DNA from: Streptococcus pantholopis
Lineage (GTDB): Bacteria; Bacillota; Bacilli; Lactobacillales; Streptococcaceae
Reading direction: 5' to 3'
Length of the DNA: 64,000 nt
Assembly: GCF_001642085.1 (NCBI RefSeq)
Contig: NZ_CP014699.1
Coordinates: 806,001 to 870,000 of the forward strand
Under the pieces are notes generated by a model, which worked only from the letters and a program-made list of their open reading frames with translations, did no database searches and was not told the DNA's origin. Made by a program: the position numbers and the translations under genes. Below, one piece after another: positions 10,517 through 20,258 of this stretch (position 1 is the first letter of the stretch; each line of letters starts with the position of its first letter).

Positions 10517-11693
10517 TGGCTGCCACCTTGCGGTAAATTCTTTGATGGCCTAGAATCTCCTTTAGAGCAAAAGGGCCGGTTTTATAGTTATCAAAAGACG
10601 CATGGCCGTTTTCATCAATCTGAGCTTCTTCAAAAAACATCTTTTCATAGTCTGTAACAGAAAGGACGGTTCGTTTTTTTAATTCCTGCAAACGGCTTTG
10701 TCCTTTGAGGAGCTGCTTTTTAAAACCTTTTGCCAAAGTTCCGGTGAAAATCTCAGCTACAGCACCGCTGCCGTAACTAAACATAGCGATTTGGTCGCCT
10801 TCCTGCAGACTTGTACTGTTTTCAAGCAAAGATAAAAGCCCTAAAAAGAGAGAGCCAGTGTAGATATTGCCGATCTGTTGGCTGTAAAGAATAGAGTGTT
10901 GAAAATTATCTTTGAGTTTTTCTTTAACAGCTTCCGGAAGCTGTTTGTCCAGAATTTTATTGAAGCCCTTAAGCGCAAGCTTTGGAAATGGGATATGGAA
11001 ACAAAAAGCGGCGAAATCTGCTAAGGATTTGTTAAAACGCTTTTGATACTCATCCCAGCTTGTCTTGAGCATATCAAGGTACTGCTTTGTTGAATACATG
11101 CCATTAACATATGGTGTCACTGAATAGTTGGGACGCCAGAAATCCATAATATCACGGGTTAAAGCCAGTGACTGATCATGCAAAACCATGATAGCAGGGT
11201 CTTTTGTCAGAAGCATAGCCACACTTCCGGCTCCTTGAGTGGATTCTCCCGGAGTGCCGATACCATATTTAGCAATATCAGAAGCAATAACCAATACCTT
11301 ACTGTCCGGATTTTTTCCGATATGAAGTTTAGCATAATCTAATGCAGCCGTTGCGCTGTAGCAGGCTTCTTTCATTTCGATACTGCGTGCAAAAGGCTGG
11401 ATGCCAAGCAGCTGATGGATATAAACTGCAGCAGCCTTGCTTTGATCGATACCTGATTCTGTAGCCACAATGACCATATCAATATTTTCTTTATCTGCCT
11501 GCGTCAGAATTTTTTGAGCCGCCGATGCTCCTAAGGTTACAATATCATCAGTAACAGGAGCGATACTTAAGGCCTGCAGAAGCAGACCTGTACTGAATTT
11601 TTCCGGATCCACACTACGGCTGTTTGCCAAATCGTCCATATTCAGCACATACTGTGCCGTTGCAAATCCTATTTTATCAATTCCGATTTTCAT
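10506..11693 (-). CDS. mvaS: Hydroxymethylglutaryl-CoA synthase
   Basis: Condenses acetyl-CoA and acetoacetyl-CoA to HMG-CoA; thiolase-fold enzyme of 395 aa. It begins MKIGIDKIGFATAQYV, the usual streptococcal start. The catalytic Cys is in EMKEACYSATAAL (about residue 110), the catalytic Glu region is in IVATESGIDQSK, and the His is in FCFHIPFPKLALK. First gene of the minus-strand unit mvaS-mvaA. A plausible extended -10 (TGGTAAAAT on the minus strand) lies in the 60 bp upstream. Confidence 0.96.
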   Translation of the reverse strand: MKIGIDKIGFATAQYVLNMDDLANSRSVDPEKFSTGLLLQALSIAPVTDDIVTLGASAAQKILTQADKENIDMVIVATESGIDQSKAAAVYIHQLLGIQPFARSIEMKEACYSATAALDYAKLHIGKNPDSKVLVIASDIAKYGIGTPGESTQGAGSVAMLLTKDPAIMVLHDQSLALTRDIMDFWRPNYSVTPYVNGMYSTKQYLDMLKTSWDEYQKRFNKSLADFAAFCFHIPFPKLALKGFNKILDKQLPEAVKEKLKDNFQHSILYSQQIGNIYTGSLFLGLLSLLENSTSLQEGDQIAMFSYGSGAVAEIFTGTLAKGFKKQLLKGQSRLQELKKRTVLSVTDYEKMFFEEAQIDENGHASFDNYKTGPFALKEILGHQRIYRKVAANGE

Positions 11694-12219
11694 GTTTACC
11701 CAGTAAACCTTTCTAATCTCTTAATGCCTAACCTTAATTTTACCATAAAGTCAATAAATAGATTCACAAAAAAATTATTTCTTTCAAATATCAAAGTAAA
11801 ATAGTCGGATTTTTTATAAAATACCATAAGACTTCAATTATCGCATAGAATATTGACATATCAAAAATAAAACTAATCAGCCTATCGCTGATTTTTCTGA
11901 TGTGACTTGAGTTTTGAGCTGGTATTTTTCAGAGAGCAATGAAAATTAAAGGGATTTCTAACTATAAATGAAATTTTTACAGGGGTAAATACTTTAAAAT
12001 AGTTTTTTTTCTCACATTTGAAAGTCGCAAAAGATAGTAGAACGATGATAAAAATGGAAAATAGAGGTTGCCTTAATGACAATCACACTGAAACATCAAA
12101 CCGCTTGATTCAATACTATCAGAAAGGCAGGCACAGTAGTAAAATATTTTAATTTATAAATTACGGCGTTACAGTTCCTAATACTTGAAAAACAATGATA
12201 GCTTTTTTGACTATTTATG
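11694..12219. other. Long A+T-rich gene-free stretch with a small orphan terminator
   Basis: No ORF here is convincing; the 66- and 90-codon minus-strand frames have no homology cue or ribosome site. The one structure seen is AATCAGC-ctatc-GCTGATT followed by T-residues at 11875-11896, an intrinsic terminator with no gene in front of it, preceded at 11853 by TTGACA. A short untranslated RNA is possible but there is no clear -10. Confidence 0.4.
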
Positions 12220-12278
12220 TTGCTAAAACAAGAGATTTGTAATATAATATGTATACAAATAATTTTTATACATATTAT
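12220..12278 (+). promoter_or_regulatory. Promoter and palindromic operator of the MarR gene
   Basis: TTGCTA (12220-12225), a 17-bp spacer and TATAAT (12243-12248) form a near-consensus sigma-A promoter. A perfect 11-bp inverted repeat (ATAATATGTAT / ATACATATTAT, 13-bp spacer, 12244-12278) covers the -10 and the expected start point, exactly where a MarR repressor would shut off its own operon. Autorepression is an inference. Confidence 0.82.
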
Positions 12279-12292
12279 ATGGGGAAGGAAAA

Positions 12293-12730
12293 ATGATGAA
12301 AATTGAAGATTCGCTAGGGTATCTGCTGAATTCGAGTGCCAAACTAATAAAAAGAACACTTGATGCACAATTAAAGATGTACGATATTACCTCTTCTCAA
12401 TGGGCTGTTTTGAGTGTGCTGTCTGTAGAAGATGAGTTATCTCAGGCCGAAGTAGCCGATAAAATTAATTCGGACAGAGCGACATGTGGCACTATTATCG
12501 ATAAATTAGTCTCTAAAAAGTTAGTCGAAAAAAAATTATCTGAAAACGACCGTAGAAGTTATAATGTAAAGCTTTTACCCAAAGCAGTGAATATTATATC
12601 TGAGGTTTCTTCAATAGCTAATAGTGTCAATGATTTAGCAGTAATAGGATTATCCGCATCGGAAATTCAAACTCTCGTTAAGTGCTTAAATATCATTATG
12701 AAAAATTTAGATGGAGGTTTGCATAAATGA
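12293..12730 (+). CDS. MarR-family transcriptional regulator
   Basis: A 145-aa winged-helix dimeric regulator. The central DNA-binding part runs TSSQWAVLSVLS, LSQAEVADKIN, SDRATCGTIIDKLVSKKLVEKK, SENDRRSYNVKL, the last being the wing with the family's DxRR motif. The start is ATG 12293 or the adjacent ATG 12296, after GGGGAAGGA. It is cotranscribed with a small membrane protein (ATGA overlap), preceded by its own palindromic operator. The ligand is unknown; MarR proteins often sense phenolics, oxidants or drugs. Confidence 0.9.
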   Translation: MMKIEDSLGYLLNSSAKLIKRTLDAQLKMYDITSSQWAVLSVLSVEDELSQAEVADKINSDRATCGTIIDKLVSKKLVEKKLSENDRRSYNVKLLPKAVNIISEVSSIANSVNDLAVIGLSASEIQTLVKCLNIIMKNLDGGLHK

Positions 12731-13107
12731 AAATGACAATGTGGATTATGTTCTTTATTGGAGTGACTGAAATGGTTGCCAATTTGTTTTTCTTGTTCAA
12801 TATCACAAAAGGAAAAGGTTTAAAAGCAGCTAAAAAATTTCATGGAGATTTTCCTGCTTATGCAACTGATAAAGCTTGGATTCTAAAAATATTAGTTTCT
12901 TTAGTATTGGGTCTTATTGCAATAGCGGCAGCTTTTTCTATATACTTCAATACAAATTCAAAGATGCTTCTGTCTGCTCTATTTGTTGGTGGCCTTTTTT
13001 CATTATGCAGTGTGCAAGCTATTTTGTATGGGAAAAAGTATATACCTGCTCGAATAAGCATTGTAGTAGCTGTTACACTTATATTATTAGTTTTTCTAAA
13101 ATTATAG
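12727..13107 (+). CDS. Small four-segment membrane protein
   Basis: A 126-aa protein with four predicted hydrophobic segments (about residues 3-23, 53-72, 80-98 and 105-125) and a cytosolic basic loop after the first (KGKGLKAAKKFH). No specific family was recognised. It starts within the stop of the MarR gene (ATGA), so the two are coupled, and it is probably the target of that regulator. A role in efflux or envelope stress would fit the context but nothing in the sequence proves it. Confidence 0.75.
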   Translation: MKMTMWIMFFIGVTEMVANLFFLFNITKGKGLKAAKKFHGDFPAYATDKAWILKILVSLVLGLIAIAAAFSIYFNTNSKMLLSALFVGGLFSLCSVQAILYGKKYIPARISIVVAVTLILLVFLKL

Positions 13108-13288
13108 CAACTAAACAATGAAAAATTGGCATTTCAAAATTTATACAGGGCGGTGATTAAAAAACAAAGTATCTTTTAAACTCTGCTCTGCTGTCGGTCT
13201 GAACGGTTTTAAGAAAAAGGTTTTTTCCTCGCTTTTTTTCGATTTTTCCGATAAAATAATAACAGCTATTTTTAGGAAGGTATGTTCG

Positions 13289-14128
13289 ATGACTAAAGCA
13301 GATCTCATTTTCAAGGATAATATTAGAAAAATCATGGACGAAGGGGTTTTTAGCGAACAAGCCCGGCCTAAGTATAAGGATGGGACAACCGCTAATTCTA
13401 AATATATTACTGGGGCTTTTGCGGAGTATGATCTGGCGAAAGGAGAATTTCCTATCACAACCCTGCGGCCTATTGCTGTAAAATCAGCCATCAAAGAAAT
13501 TTTTTGGATTTATCAGGATCAGTCAAATGACCTTTCTGTTCTTAATGATAAATATGGGGTGAAATACTGGAATGACTGGGAAGTTGGAGAGTCCGGAAAT
13601 ATCGGTCAGCGTTATGGTGCGGTTGTCAAAAAACACCGTATTATTGATACGATTTTAAAGCAGCTGGCAGATAATCCCTGGAACCGGCGCAATGTCATCT
13701 CGCTTTGGGACTACGAAGCTTTTGCAGCCAGTGACGGGCTCTACCCCTGTGCTTTTCAGACAATGTTTGATGTGAGACGGGTAGATGGTGTTATCTATTT
13801 AGATGCGACACTGACTCAGCGGTCCAATGATATGCTGGTTGCCCACCATATTAATGCCATGCAGTATGTTGCTCTGCAGATGATGATTGCCAAACATTTT
13901 GGCTGGAAAGTGGGCAAATTTTTCTATTTTGTCAACAACCTGCATATCTATGACAATCAATTTGATCAGGCGCGTGAATTGCTGCGGCGGGAGCCGTCAG
14001 ACTGCCAGCCTCAGCTCCGTTTAAAGGTTGCTGATGGTACGAATTTTTTTGCTATCAAACCAGAAGATTTTGAATTAATTGATTATGATCCGGTTAAACC
14101 GCAGTTAAAATTTGATTTAGCTATCTGA
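13289..14128 (+). CDS. thyA: Thymidylate synthase
   Basis: Methylates dUMP to dTMP with methylene-tetrahydrofolate, releasing dihydrofolate that dfrA downstream reduces again. 279 aa. The catalytic Cys is in YPCAFQTMF (about residue 153) and the phosphate-binding QRSND with AHHINAMQY follows; NNLHIYDNQ binds dUMP. The start follows AGGAAGG at 13274. Upstream, at 13229-13258, is a TCGCTTTTTTTCG...GATAAAATA stretch much like the one before mvk. Confidence 0.96.
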   Translation: MTKADLIFKDNIRKIMDEGVFSEQARPKYKDGTTANSKYITGAFAEYDLAKGEFPITTLRPIAVKSAIKEIFWIYQDQSNDLSVLNDKYGVKYWNDWEVGESGNIGQRYGAVVKKHRIIDTILKQLADNPWNRRNVISLWDYEAFAASDGLYPCAFQTMFDVRRVDGVIYLDATLTQRSNDMLVAHHINAMQYVALQMMIAKHFGWKVGKFFYFVNNLHIYDNQFDQARELLRREPSDCQPQLRLKVADGTNFFAIKPEDFELIDYDPVKPQLKFDLAI

Positions 14129-14162
14129 AAAATGCAGAGAATTTTTATCTCTGCATTTTTAA
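14128..14162 (+). terminator. Terminator of thyA
   Basis: AAAAATGCAGAGA and TCTCTGCATTTTT pair perfectly around a 7-base loop directly after the thyA stop, with a T-run. It will reduce read-through from thyA into dfrA. Confidence 0.92.
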
Positions 14163-14214
14163 AAGAAATCTGTTAGAATTGAAGTAAATGTGAGACCAAA
14201 AGGTAAGAGAAAAA

Positions 14215-14712
14215 ATGACAAAGCGAATCATTGCGATTTGGGCAGAAGATAAAGCCGGCCTGATTGGGGCTGATGGCAGCCTCCCTTGGCATCTGCCCAA
14301 AGAGCTGCAGCACTTTAAAAAAACGACCATGGGACAGGCTCTTTTAATGGGACGTGTGACTTTTGACGGGATGAACCGCCGGGTTTTACCGGGACGTGAT
14401 ACCTTAATTTTAACGCAGAAAACTGACATAAAGAGCCAAGAAAACCTTATTGTTGTTCATAGTGTTGCTGAGGCTTTAGAATGGTTTGCCAAACAAAATA
14501 AAAGTTTGTTTATTGTCGGCGGTGCCAGTGTTTACAAGGCTTTTTCCGAGCACTATGATGCGCTGATTAAGACAACTGTCGACGGCAGATTTACAGGAGA
14601 TACCTATTTCCCAGAACTTGATTTGTCTGATTTCCATCAGACTTCCCAAATCTTTTATACGAAAGATGATAAAAATGCTTATAATTTTTCGGTTACGGTT
14701 TTAGAAAAATAG
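14215..14712 (+). CDS. dfrA: Dihydrofolate reductase
   Basis: Reduces dihydrofolate to tetrahydrofolate with NADPH; target of trimethoprim. 165 aa. The N-terminal substrate site is IIAIWAEDKAGLIGADG, then LPWHLPKELQHFK; MGRVTFDGM and the NADPH loop IVGGASVYKAF follow in family order. It stands between thyA and clpX, the usual streptococcal order, and is followed by a small membrane-protein gene. Confidence 0.96.
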   Translation: MTKRIIAIWAEDKAGLIGADGSLPWHLPKELQHFKKTTMGQALLMGRVTFDGMNRRVLPGRDTLILTQKTDIKSQENLIVVHSVAEALEWFAKQNKSLFIVGGASVYKAFSEHYDALIKTTVDGRFTGDTYFPELDLSDFHQTSQIFYTKDDKNAYNFSVTVLEK

Positions 14713-14737
14713 GAAAGAAGGAGTTCCTTTTTACAAA

Positions 14738-14908
14738 ATGCAACGAAGTGTTTTTGGAGTATTCACTGCCTTTTTATGTGTGATTTGCGTATTGTGCGCC
14801 CTGCCTGCCTTTAAGAAAAAGCGCTATGGTTTAGGGGCTTTGCTTTTGCTGAATGCTTTTACTAATTTAGTAAATACCATTCATGCTTTTTATAACACCC
14901 TGTTTTAA
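14738..14908 (+). CDS. Small two-segment membrane protein between dfrA and clpX
   Basis: A 56-codon frame, starting MQRSVFGVFTAFLCVICVLC, with two hydrophobic segments (about 4-24 and 31-52) separated by a short basic turn (FKKKRYG). AAGGAG at 14718 lies 14 bp before the ATG, a long but usable spacing. A small ORF is often annotated at this place in streptococci. Function unknown; it is probably cotranscribed with dfrA and perhaps clpX. Confidence 0.7.
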   Translation: MQRSVFGVFTAFLCVICVLCALPAFKKKRYGLGALLLLNAFTNLVNTIHAFYNTLF

Positions 14909-14948
14909 CAAACGGTTATTTAGCTAGGATAGTCTAGAAAGAGGAATC

Positions 14949-16178
14949 ATGGCTGGAAATAGAAATAATGATGTTAAAGTTTACTGTTCTTTCTGCGGGA
15001 AAAGTCAAGATGAAGTGAAAAAAATTATTGCTGGCAACAGTGTATTTATTTGCAATGAATGTGTTGCCTTATCGCAGGAAATCATCAGAGAAGAGTTGGC
15101 CGAGGAGGTCTTGGCCGACTTAGCAGAAGTGCCTAAGCCAAAGGAACTTCTGGCTGTTTTAAATGAGTATGTGGTCGGACAGGAACATGCTAAGCGCGCC
15201 TTAGCAGTAGCTGTCTACAATCATTACAAGCGCATTTCTTTTACAGAAAGCCAAGAAGAAAGCGATGTCGATTTACAGAAGTCAAATATTCTCATGGTAG
15301 GTCCGACAGGGTCGGGAAAGACCTTTTTAGCACAGACTTTGGCTAAGACCCTCAATGTTCCCTTTGCAATTGCAGATGCGACATCGCTGACAGAAGCCGG
15401 CTATGTCGGAGAAGACGTTGAAAATATCCTTTTAAAACTGATTCAGGCTGCTGATTTCAATATTGAACGGGCCCAACGCGGGATTATCTATGTCGATGAG
15501 ATTGATAAGATTGCTAAAAAGGGTGAGAATGTCTCCATTACACGGGACGTATCCGGTGAAGGTGTTCAGCAGGCTTTGCTTAAAATTATTGAGGGGACCG
15601 TTGCCAGCGTTCCGCCGCAAGGAGGGCGCAAACATCCTAACCAAGAGATGATTCAGATTGATACCAAGAATATTCTTTTTATTGTCGGCGGAGCTTTTGA
15701 TGGTATCGAAGATATTGTCAAACAGCGTCTGGGAGAGAAGATAATCGGCTTCGGACAGAATAATAAGCTGCTGGCTGATAGTGCTTCTTATATGCAGGAA
15801 ATCATTTCCGAAGATATTCAGAAATTCGGGCTGATTCCTGAATTTATCGGCCGTCTTCCGGTAGTTGCAGCTTTGGAAGAACTGACAGCAGATGATTTGG
15901 TACGTATCCTGACTGAACCGCGCAATGCTCTTGTTAAACAGTACCAGACATTGATGTCTTATGACGGCGTTGAACTGGATTTCGATGAATCGGCTCTCAA
16001 AGCTATTGCCGAAAAAGCTATTGAACGCCGGACAGGTGCACGTGGACTTCGCTCTATTATCGAAGAAACCATGCTTGATATCATGTTTGAAATCCCAAGT
16101 CAGGAAGAGGTTAGCAAGGTACGTATTACAAAAGAAGCTGTTGAAGGAACAGATGGTCCTGTTTTAGAAACAGCTTAA
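14949..16178 (+). CDS. clpX: ClpX, ATPase subunit of the ClpXP protease
   Basis: Unfolds substrates and feeds them to ClpP. 409 aa. An N-terminal C4 zinc-binding domain (CSFCGK ... CNEC, residues 11-40) is followed by the AAA+ module: Walker A GPTGSGKT (about 118-125), pore loop GYVGED, Walker [10 protein letters not shown], the RKH loop GGRKHPN and the ClpP-docking IGF loop (EKIIGFGQ, about 263). The C-terminal sensor region has [10 protein letters not shown]. The next gene, ysxC, follows at 15 bp, a conserved pairing in Firmicutes. Confidence 0.97.
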   Translation: MAGNRNNDVKVYCSFCGKSQDEVKKIIAGNSVFICNECVALSQEIIREELAEEVLADLAEVPKPKELLAVLNEYVVGQEHAKRALAVAVYNHYKRISFTESQEESDVDLQKSNILMVGPTGSGKTFLAQTLAKTLNVPFAIADATSLTEAGYVGEDVENILLKLIQAADFNIERAQRGIIYVDEIDKIAKKGENVSITRDVSGEGVQQALLKIIEGTVASVPPQGGRKHPNQEMIQIDTKNILFIVGGAFDGIEDIVKQRLGEKIIGFGQNNKLLADSASYMQEIISEDIQKFGLIPEFIGRLPVVAALEELTADDLVRILTEPRNALVKQYQTLMSYDGVELDFDESALKAIAEKAIERRTGARGLRSIIEETMLDIMFEIPSQEEVSKVRITKEAVEGTDGPVLETA

Positions 16179-16193
16179 GGAGGATGGGGATTA

Positions 16194-16793
16194 ATGGCGG
16201 ATTTCAGTTATTTAAATACACATAGAGCAGAAATCCTTTTAAGTGCCGCTAATAAGTCGCAGTACCCTCAGGATGATCTTCCTGAGATTGCTTTAGCAGG
16301 CCGTTCAAATGTAGGGAAATCCAGTTTTATTAACTGTCTGCTGGGGCGGAAAAATCTTGCCCGAACGTCTAGCAAACCCGGAAAAACCCAGCTCCTCAAT
16401 TTTTACAATATTGATGACAAATGCCGTTTTGTTGATGTCCCTGGTTACGGCTATGCTAAAGTTTCCAAGAAAGAACGTGCCAGATGGGGCCGGATGATTG
16501 AAGAATACCTTATCGAGCGGGATAACCTGCGGGCTGTTGTCAGCTTGGTTGATTTCCGGCATGATCCGAGTGCAGACGATGTGCAGATGTATGAATTCTT
16601 GAAATATTGCGGCATTCCTGTTATCTTGGTCGCTACCAAGGCGGATAAAGTCCCTCAGGGGAAATGGCCTAAACATGAAACTGCTGTTAAGAAAAAACTG
16701 GATTTTGATGAAACGGATGATTTTATTATCTTTTCAGCCCTTAAAGCAAAAGGTGTTGAGCAAGCGTGGGACGCAGTCCTGAAATATCTGTAA
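16194..16793 (+). CDS. ysxC: Ribosome biogenesis GTPase YsxC/EngB
   Basis: An essential GTPase that assists late assembly of the 50S subunit. 199 aa. G-motifs in order: GRSNVGKS (G1, about 31-38), a threonine-containing switch [14 protein letters not shown] (G3), TKADK (G4) and SALK (G5). A strong TAAGGAGGATG precedes the ATG. It overlaps nothing but is close enough to clpX to share its transcript; a GGGAC-type hairpin follows. Confidence 0.96.
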   Translation: MADFSYLNTHRAEILLSAANKSQYPQDDLPEIALAGRSNVGKSSFINCLLGRKNLARTSSKPGKTQLLNFYNIDDKCRFVDVPGYGYAKVSKKERARWGRMIEEYLIERDNLRAVVSLVDFRHDPSADDVQMYEFLKYCGIPVILVATKADKVPQGKWPKHETAVKKKLDFDETDDFIIFSALKAKGVEQAWDAVLKYL

Positions 16794-16850
16794 CAAACGG
16801 TTCTGCTGAGCTGAAAAAGGTATTCTGCCAGCAGCAGACATAAAGTATAA

Positions 16851-16885
16851 AAAATGAGGCTGGGACAAAAGTCCTGTCTCATTTT
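16851..16885 (+). terminator. GGGAC-type hairpin after ysxC
   Basis: AAAATGAG-gc-TGGGAC pairs with GTCCTG-t-CTCATTTT, followed by ACTTTTT. It is the plus-strand version of the dispersed hairpin seen after mvaA and thrB and should end the clpX-ysxC transcript. Confidence 0.75.
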
Positions 16886-17017
16886 ACTTTTTGAGATTGA
16901 AGAGAGGTCTTAAATCAGTTTCCTTTATAGTTTTTACCTAAGTCATCGATAGGAAAAGACTATTTTTAAGTCCATATAGAATATGATAAGATAAAACTAT
17001 CAACAAATGGAGGCCTT

Positions 17018-18394
17018 ATGGAAAATCATCGGTTTAAAAATGAAGGAACGTTCAAACGGGAGATGACCCGTCGTCATCTGCAGATGCTCTCAATAGGCGG
17101 TGTTATCGGAACTGGTTTATTCTTAAGTTCAGGATATACTATCGCTCAGTCCGGACCTCTGGGAGCAGTGTTTTCTTATTTATTCGGAGGTTTGGTCGTC
17201 TATCTGGTCATGTTTTCTTTAGGTGAACTGGCTGTTGCTATGCCTGTTACGGGCTCTTTCCATACCTATGCCAGCCGCTTTATCAGTCCTGGGACGGGTT
17301 TTGTAGTTGCATGGTCCTATTGGCTGTGTTGGGTAGTGGCTCTCGCCTCTCAGTTTTTAGGAGCTGCTATGCTCATGCAGCGCTGGTTTCCAGGAATTCC
17401 TGTCTGGTTTTTTGCTGCACTTTTTGCTGCTATAATTTTCTTTTTGAATACCTTGAGTGTCGGCTGGTTTGCTGAAACGGAGTACTATTTTTCCAGTATT
17501 AAAGTCTATGCGATTTTGGCCTTTATTCTGCTGGGATTAGGAGCTGTTTTTGGCCTGCTGCCTTTTTCTGGAACAGACCAAGCGCCTTTATTTTCTAACC
17601 TAACGGCTAATGGGTTTCTGCCCAAGGGTTGGGTCGGTCTTGTTTCTGTTATGCTTGCTGTTAACTACGCTTTTTCAGGTGTTGAAATGATCGGTATTGC
17701 AGCAGGAGAAACGGATAATCCGGAAAAGGAAGTGCCTGCCGCTATAAAATCTACTATTGCTCTCTTGATTGTCTTTTTTGCCTTAACTATCTTTGTTTTG
17801 GCCTGCTTGCTTCCTATGAAAGAAGCAGGAGTGACTGAAGCCCCCTTTGTTTTAGTTTTAGATAAAATCGGTCTGCCTTTTGCAGCCGATATTATGAATT
17901 TCGTTATCCTGACAGCCATTCTTTCAGCTTCTAATTCAGGTCTTTATGCTTCTGGACGAATGCTTTGGTCTTTGGCTAATGAAGGGATGCTCAGTAAAAA
18001 AATAGTAAAAATTAATAAGCAAGGTGTCCCGATGCGGGCAATGCTTTTATCAATGGTAGGGGTCATTTTTACACTTTTTTCCAGTATTTATGCTGCGGAT
18101 ACAATTTTTTTAGCGCTTGTTTCTATTGCTGGCTTTGCAGTAGCAGTTGTTTGGCTGTCTATCCCTATTGCCCAAATAAATTTCCGTAAAAAATGGCTGC
18201 AGGACCATACAGAAGATGAACTGACCTATAAAACACCGTTCAGTCCCGTCCTGCCTTATCTGACGAGTGCTTTGCTGCTGCTGTCCATTGTCGGGATTGC
18301 TTGGGATCCTTCACAGCGTGCCGGCCTTTATTTTGGACTTCCCTTCATGATTATTGCTTATGTCTATTACCGATTGTGGCACAAAAAATGGTAA
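17018..18394 (+). CDS. mmuP: Amino acid permease, probably for S-methylmethionine
   Basis: A 458-aa APC-superfamily transporter with about 12 membrane segments. The N-terminal MTRRHLQMLSIGGVIGTGLF with the GxxIGTGLF motif in the first segment is typical of the amino-acid-permease branch. ETDNPEKEVPAAIKS is the conserved loop after segment six. The specificity is inferred from the gene 38 bp downstream, a homocysteine S-methyltransferase that uses S-methylmethionine. The upstream 130 bp holds TATAGTTT and AAACTAT half-sites resembling the streptococcal methionine (MtaR-type) box, too incomplete to call. Confidence 0.82.
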   Translation: MENHRFKNEGTFKREMTRRHLQMLSIGGVIGTGLFLSSGYTIAQSGPLGAVFSYLFGGLVVYLVMFSLGELAVAMPVTGSFHTYASRFISPGTGFVVAWSYWLCWVVALASQFLGAAMLMQRWFPGIPVWFFAALFAAIIFFLNTLSVGWFAETEYYFSSIKVYAILAFILLGLGAVFGLLPFSGTDQAPLFSNLTANGFLPKGWVGLVSVMLAVNYAFSGVEMIGIAAGETDNPEKEVPAAIKSTIALLIVFFALTIFVLACLLPMKEAGVTEAPFVLVLDKIGLPFAADIMNFVILTAILSASNSGLYASGRMLWSLANEGMLSKKIVKINKQGVPMRAMLLSMVGVIFTLFSSIYAADTIFLALVSIAGFAVAVVWLSIPIAQINFRKKWLQDHTEDELTYKTPFSPVLPYLTSALLLLSIVGIAWDPSQRAGLYFGLPFMIIAYVYYRLWHKKW

Positions 18395-18431
18395 ACTGCC
18401 CTTTTGTATCTTAAATGGAGGTGATGATAAA

Positions 18432-19382
18432 ATGGCATTATTTAAGGATTTGCTGACTGTAAACGATTATTTGATATTGGACGGTGCTTTAGGTACAGAA
18501 CTTGAAAAAAGAGGTTTTGATGTAACTGGTAAGCTCTGGTCAGCTAAATATCTGCTGGAAAAACCCAAAGCTATCCAGGACCTCCACGAGTTATACTTAA
18601 GGACCGGCGCGGATATTCTGACAACGTCCAGTTATCAGGCGACTCTGCCAGGCCTGCAGGCTGCCGGACTGTCGGAAAAGGAAGCTTTGGATATTATTTC
18701 ATTAACTGTCCAACTAGCTAAAAATGCTCGAGATAAAGTCTGGCAGGAACTGTCTGAGGATCAAAAAAAGCAGCGGCCTTATCCGCTGATCAGCGGCGAT
18801 GTCGGACCTTATGCAGCCTATTTGGCTGATGGTTCTGAATATACCGGTGCCTACCGTTTAACTCAAGAAGAGTATAAAGCCTTTCACAGGCCGCGAATTC
18901 AGGCTTTGATAGCAGCAGATTGTGATTTACTGGGAATAGAAACCATTCCAAATGCCGACGAAGCTCGGGCGCTTCTTGATTTGTTGGCAGAGGAATTTCC
19001 TGATACTGAAGCCTATATGTCTTTTACGGCACAAGATGACGTCCATATTTCTGACGGAACAGCCATTGAAGAACTTGCTCTCATGTGTGATAAAAGTGAG
19101 CAAATTTTAGCGCTGGGGATTAACTGCAGTGCTCCGAAAGTCTTCGACGGCTTGCTCAGGCGAATACGGTCAGTCACAGACAAGCCGCTCATCACTTATC
19201 CTAACTCGGGCGAAGTTTATGACGGCACCACACAGACTTGGAAAGACTCTCCGGACCAATCGCACAGTTTGCTGGAAAATGTTCTGCGGTGGCATCAAGC
19301 AGGCGCAAAAATTGTCGGCGGCTGCTGCCGGACTGGACCGGAAGATATCAGCTATCTCTTTCAGGCAATTCGCCTAAAATAA
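18432..19382 (+). CDS. mmuM: Homocysteine S-methyltransferase
   Basis: Transfers a methyl group from S-methylmethionine (or SAM) to homocysteine, giving methionine. 316 aa from ATG 18432, chosen because GGAGGTGAT (18417-18425) lies just before it. LDGALGTELEKRG is the N-terminal substrate site; the zinc ligands are Cys in LGINCSAP and the CC pair in VGGCCRTGP near the C-terminus. Paired with the preceding permease as an uptake and use unit. Confidence 0.93.
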   Translation: MALFKDLLTVNDYLILDGALGTELEKRGFDVTGKLWSAKYLLEKPKAIQDLHELYLRTGADILTTSSYQATLPGLQAAGLSEKEALDIISLTVQLAKNARDKVWQELSEDQKKQRPYPLISGDVGPYAAYLADGSEYTGAYRLTQEEYKAFHRPRIQALIAADCDLLGIETIPNADEARALLDLLAEEFPDTEAYMSFTAQDDVHISDGTAIEELALMCDKSEQILALGINCSAPKVFDGLLRRIRSVTDKPLITYPNSGEVYDGTTQTWKDSPDQSHSLLENVLRWHQAGAKIVGGCCRTGPEDISYLFQAIRLK

Positions 19383-19390
19383 ATGAAAGA

Positions 19391-19440
19391 GACTTCCGAA
19401 AAAAGGCAGAATGACAATCCCTCTTTCTTGGAAGTCTTTT
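19391..19440. terminator. Terminator between mmuM and the convergent glycosylase gene
   Basis: GACTTCC (19391-19397) and GGAAGTC (19430-19436) pair, extended outward by AAAGA / TTTTT. It lies between convergent genes and can act for both. Confidence 0.65.
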
Positions 19441-20085
19441 TTAAAGAACTAATTGATCTCCGGCTAAAAAGCTGGACTCAAATTTTTGAGGCGGTCGGAG
19501 ATATTTTTTGCCGAATTCATCAATAAGTCCGTGAAATTCCTGAGCGTCCTGAAAGGTGAAGGGATCCGGAAGGACTGACAGTCTTTGGGCTAAGCTTTTA
19601 TAGTCTGTCAGATCCTCTATCCCGAGCTGTGTAAAAAGTGTCCTTGCGTATTTATCTGAAATAAACTGCGGCTGATCAAAAATATAGACCAGCAAAACGT
19701 CTGCTGTTTCCTGACCGACGCCATGCAGGGACAGCAGCTCTTGACGCAGATTTTTACCGTATCGCCGGATAATCTTATCCGGCTTTTTTTGGTGTTCAAG
19801 GTACCACTGTGCAATGGTTTGAATAACCTTGCTTTTATTTTTCATAAAACCGGCCGGTCTGATCCATTCCTCTAGTTCATCTTGCGGCAGTTCTGCAATT
19901 TTTTTGAAATCATAATGGTTTTTTTCTTGTAACACCTGCGAAGCACTGAGAGCATTTTTTTCAGTAGTATTTTGGATAAGAATCGCTTCAATGATAATTT
20001 GCTCTTTCGTCTCAGCCGGCCACCAATGTGTCGGTCCCATAGTGTTCAGCATTTTTTGGTATAAATCATAGAGTGTTAAATGCAT
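19441..20085 (-). CDS. HhH-GPD DNA glycosylase, MagIII-like
   Basis: A 214-aa member of the endonuclease III superfamily. The helix-hairpin-helix is SLHGVGQETADVLLVY, followed by FISDKYARTLF with the catalytic Asp. The Lys that makes endonuclease III bifunctional is a Glu here (GQETAD), and there is no four-cysteine iron-sulfur loop at the C-terminus. Both traits fit the MagIII group, monofunctional 3-methyladenine glycosylases described from Helicobacter. It would remove alkylated bases and start base-excision repair. Substrate remains an inference. Confidence 0.82.
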   Translation of the reverse strand: MHLTLYDLYQKMLNTMGPTHWWPAETKEQIIIEAILIQNTTEKNALSASQVLQEKNHYDFKKIAELPQDELEEWIRPAGFMKNKSKVIQTIAQWYLEHQKKPDKIIRRYGKNLRQELLSLHGVGQETADVLLVYIFDQPQFISDKYARTLFTQLGIEDLTDYKSLAQRLSVLPDPFTFQDAQEFHGLIDEFGKKYLRPPQKFESSFLAGDQLVL

Positions 20086-20212
20086 AAAGATCTTGGTCTT
20101 TCTTTTTTTCTAACGTTACCTTATCACAATTAGCATTATTAATCAAAAAGAAAGAAGAAGGAACCCATAGAAGGGACGGAAACAAATTTGGACAAAAGCA
20201 GGAAAGAGAGTG

Positions 20213-20243
20213 CAAAAAAGCTGGGATAGTGTTCATCCCAGCT
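20213..20243 (-). terminator. Terminator of clpL
   Basis: On the minus strand AGCTGGGAT and ATCCCAGCT pair perfectly around a 7-base loop and are followed by six T, 16 bp after the clpL stop. Confidence 0.9.
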
Positions 20244-20258
20244 ACTGGATATAAAGTC

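Noticed and set aside
16919..17005. Methionine-type regulator box before mmuP
   Set aside because: Half-sites TATAGTTT and AAACTAT are present but not as the 17-bp palindrome expected for the streptococcal methionine regulator.
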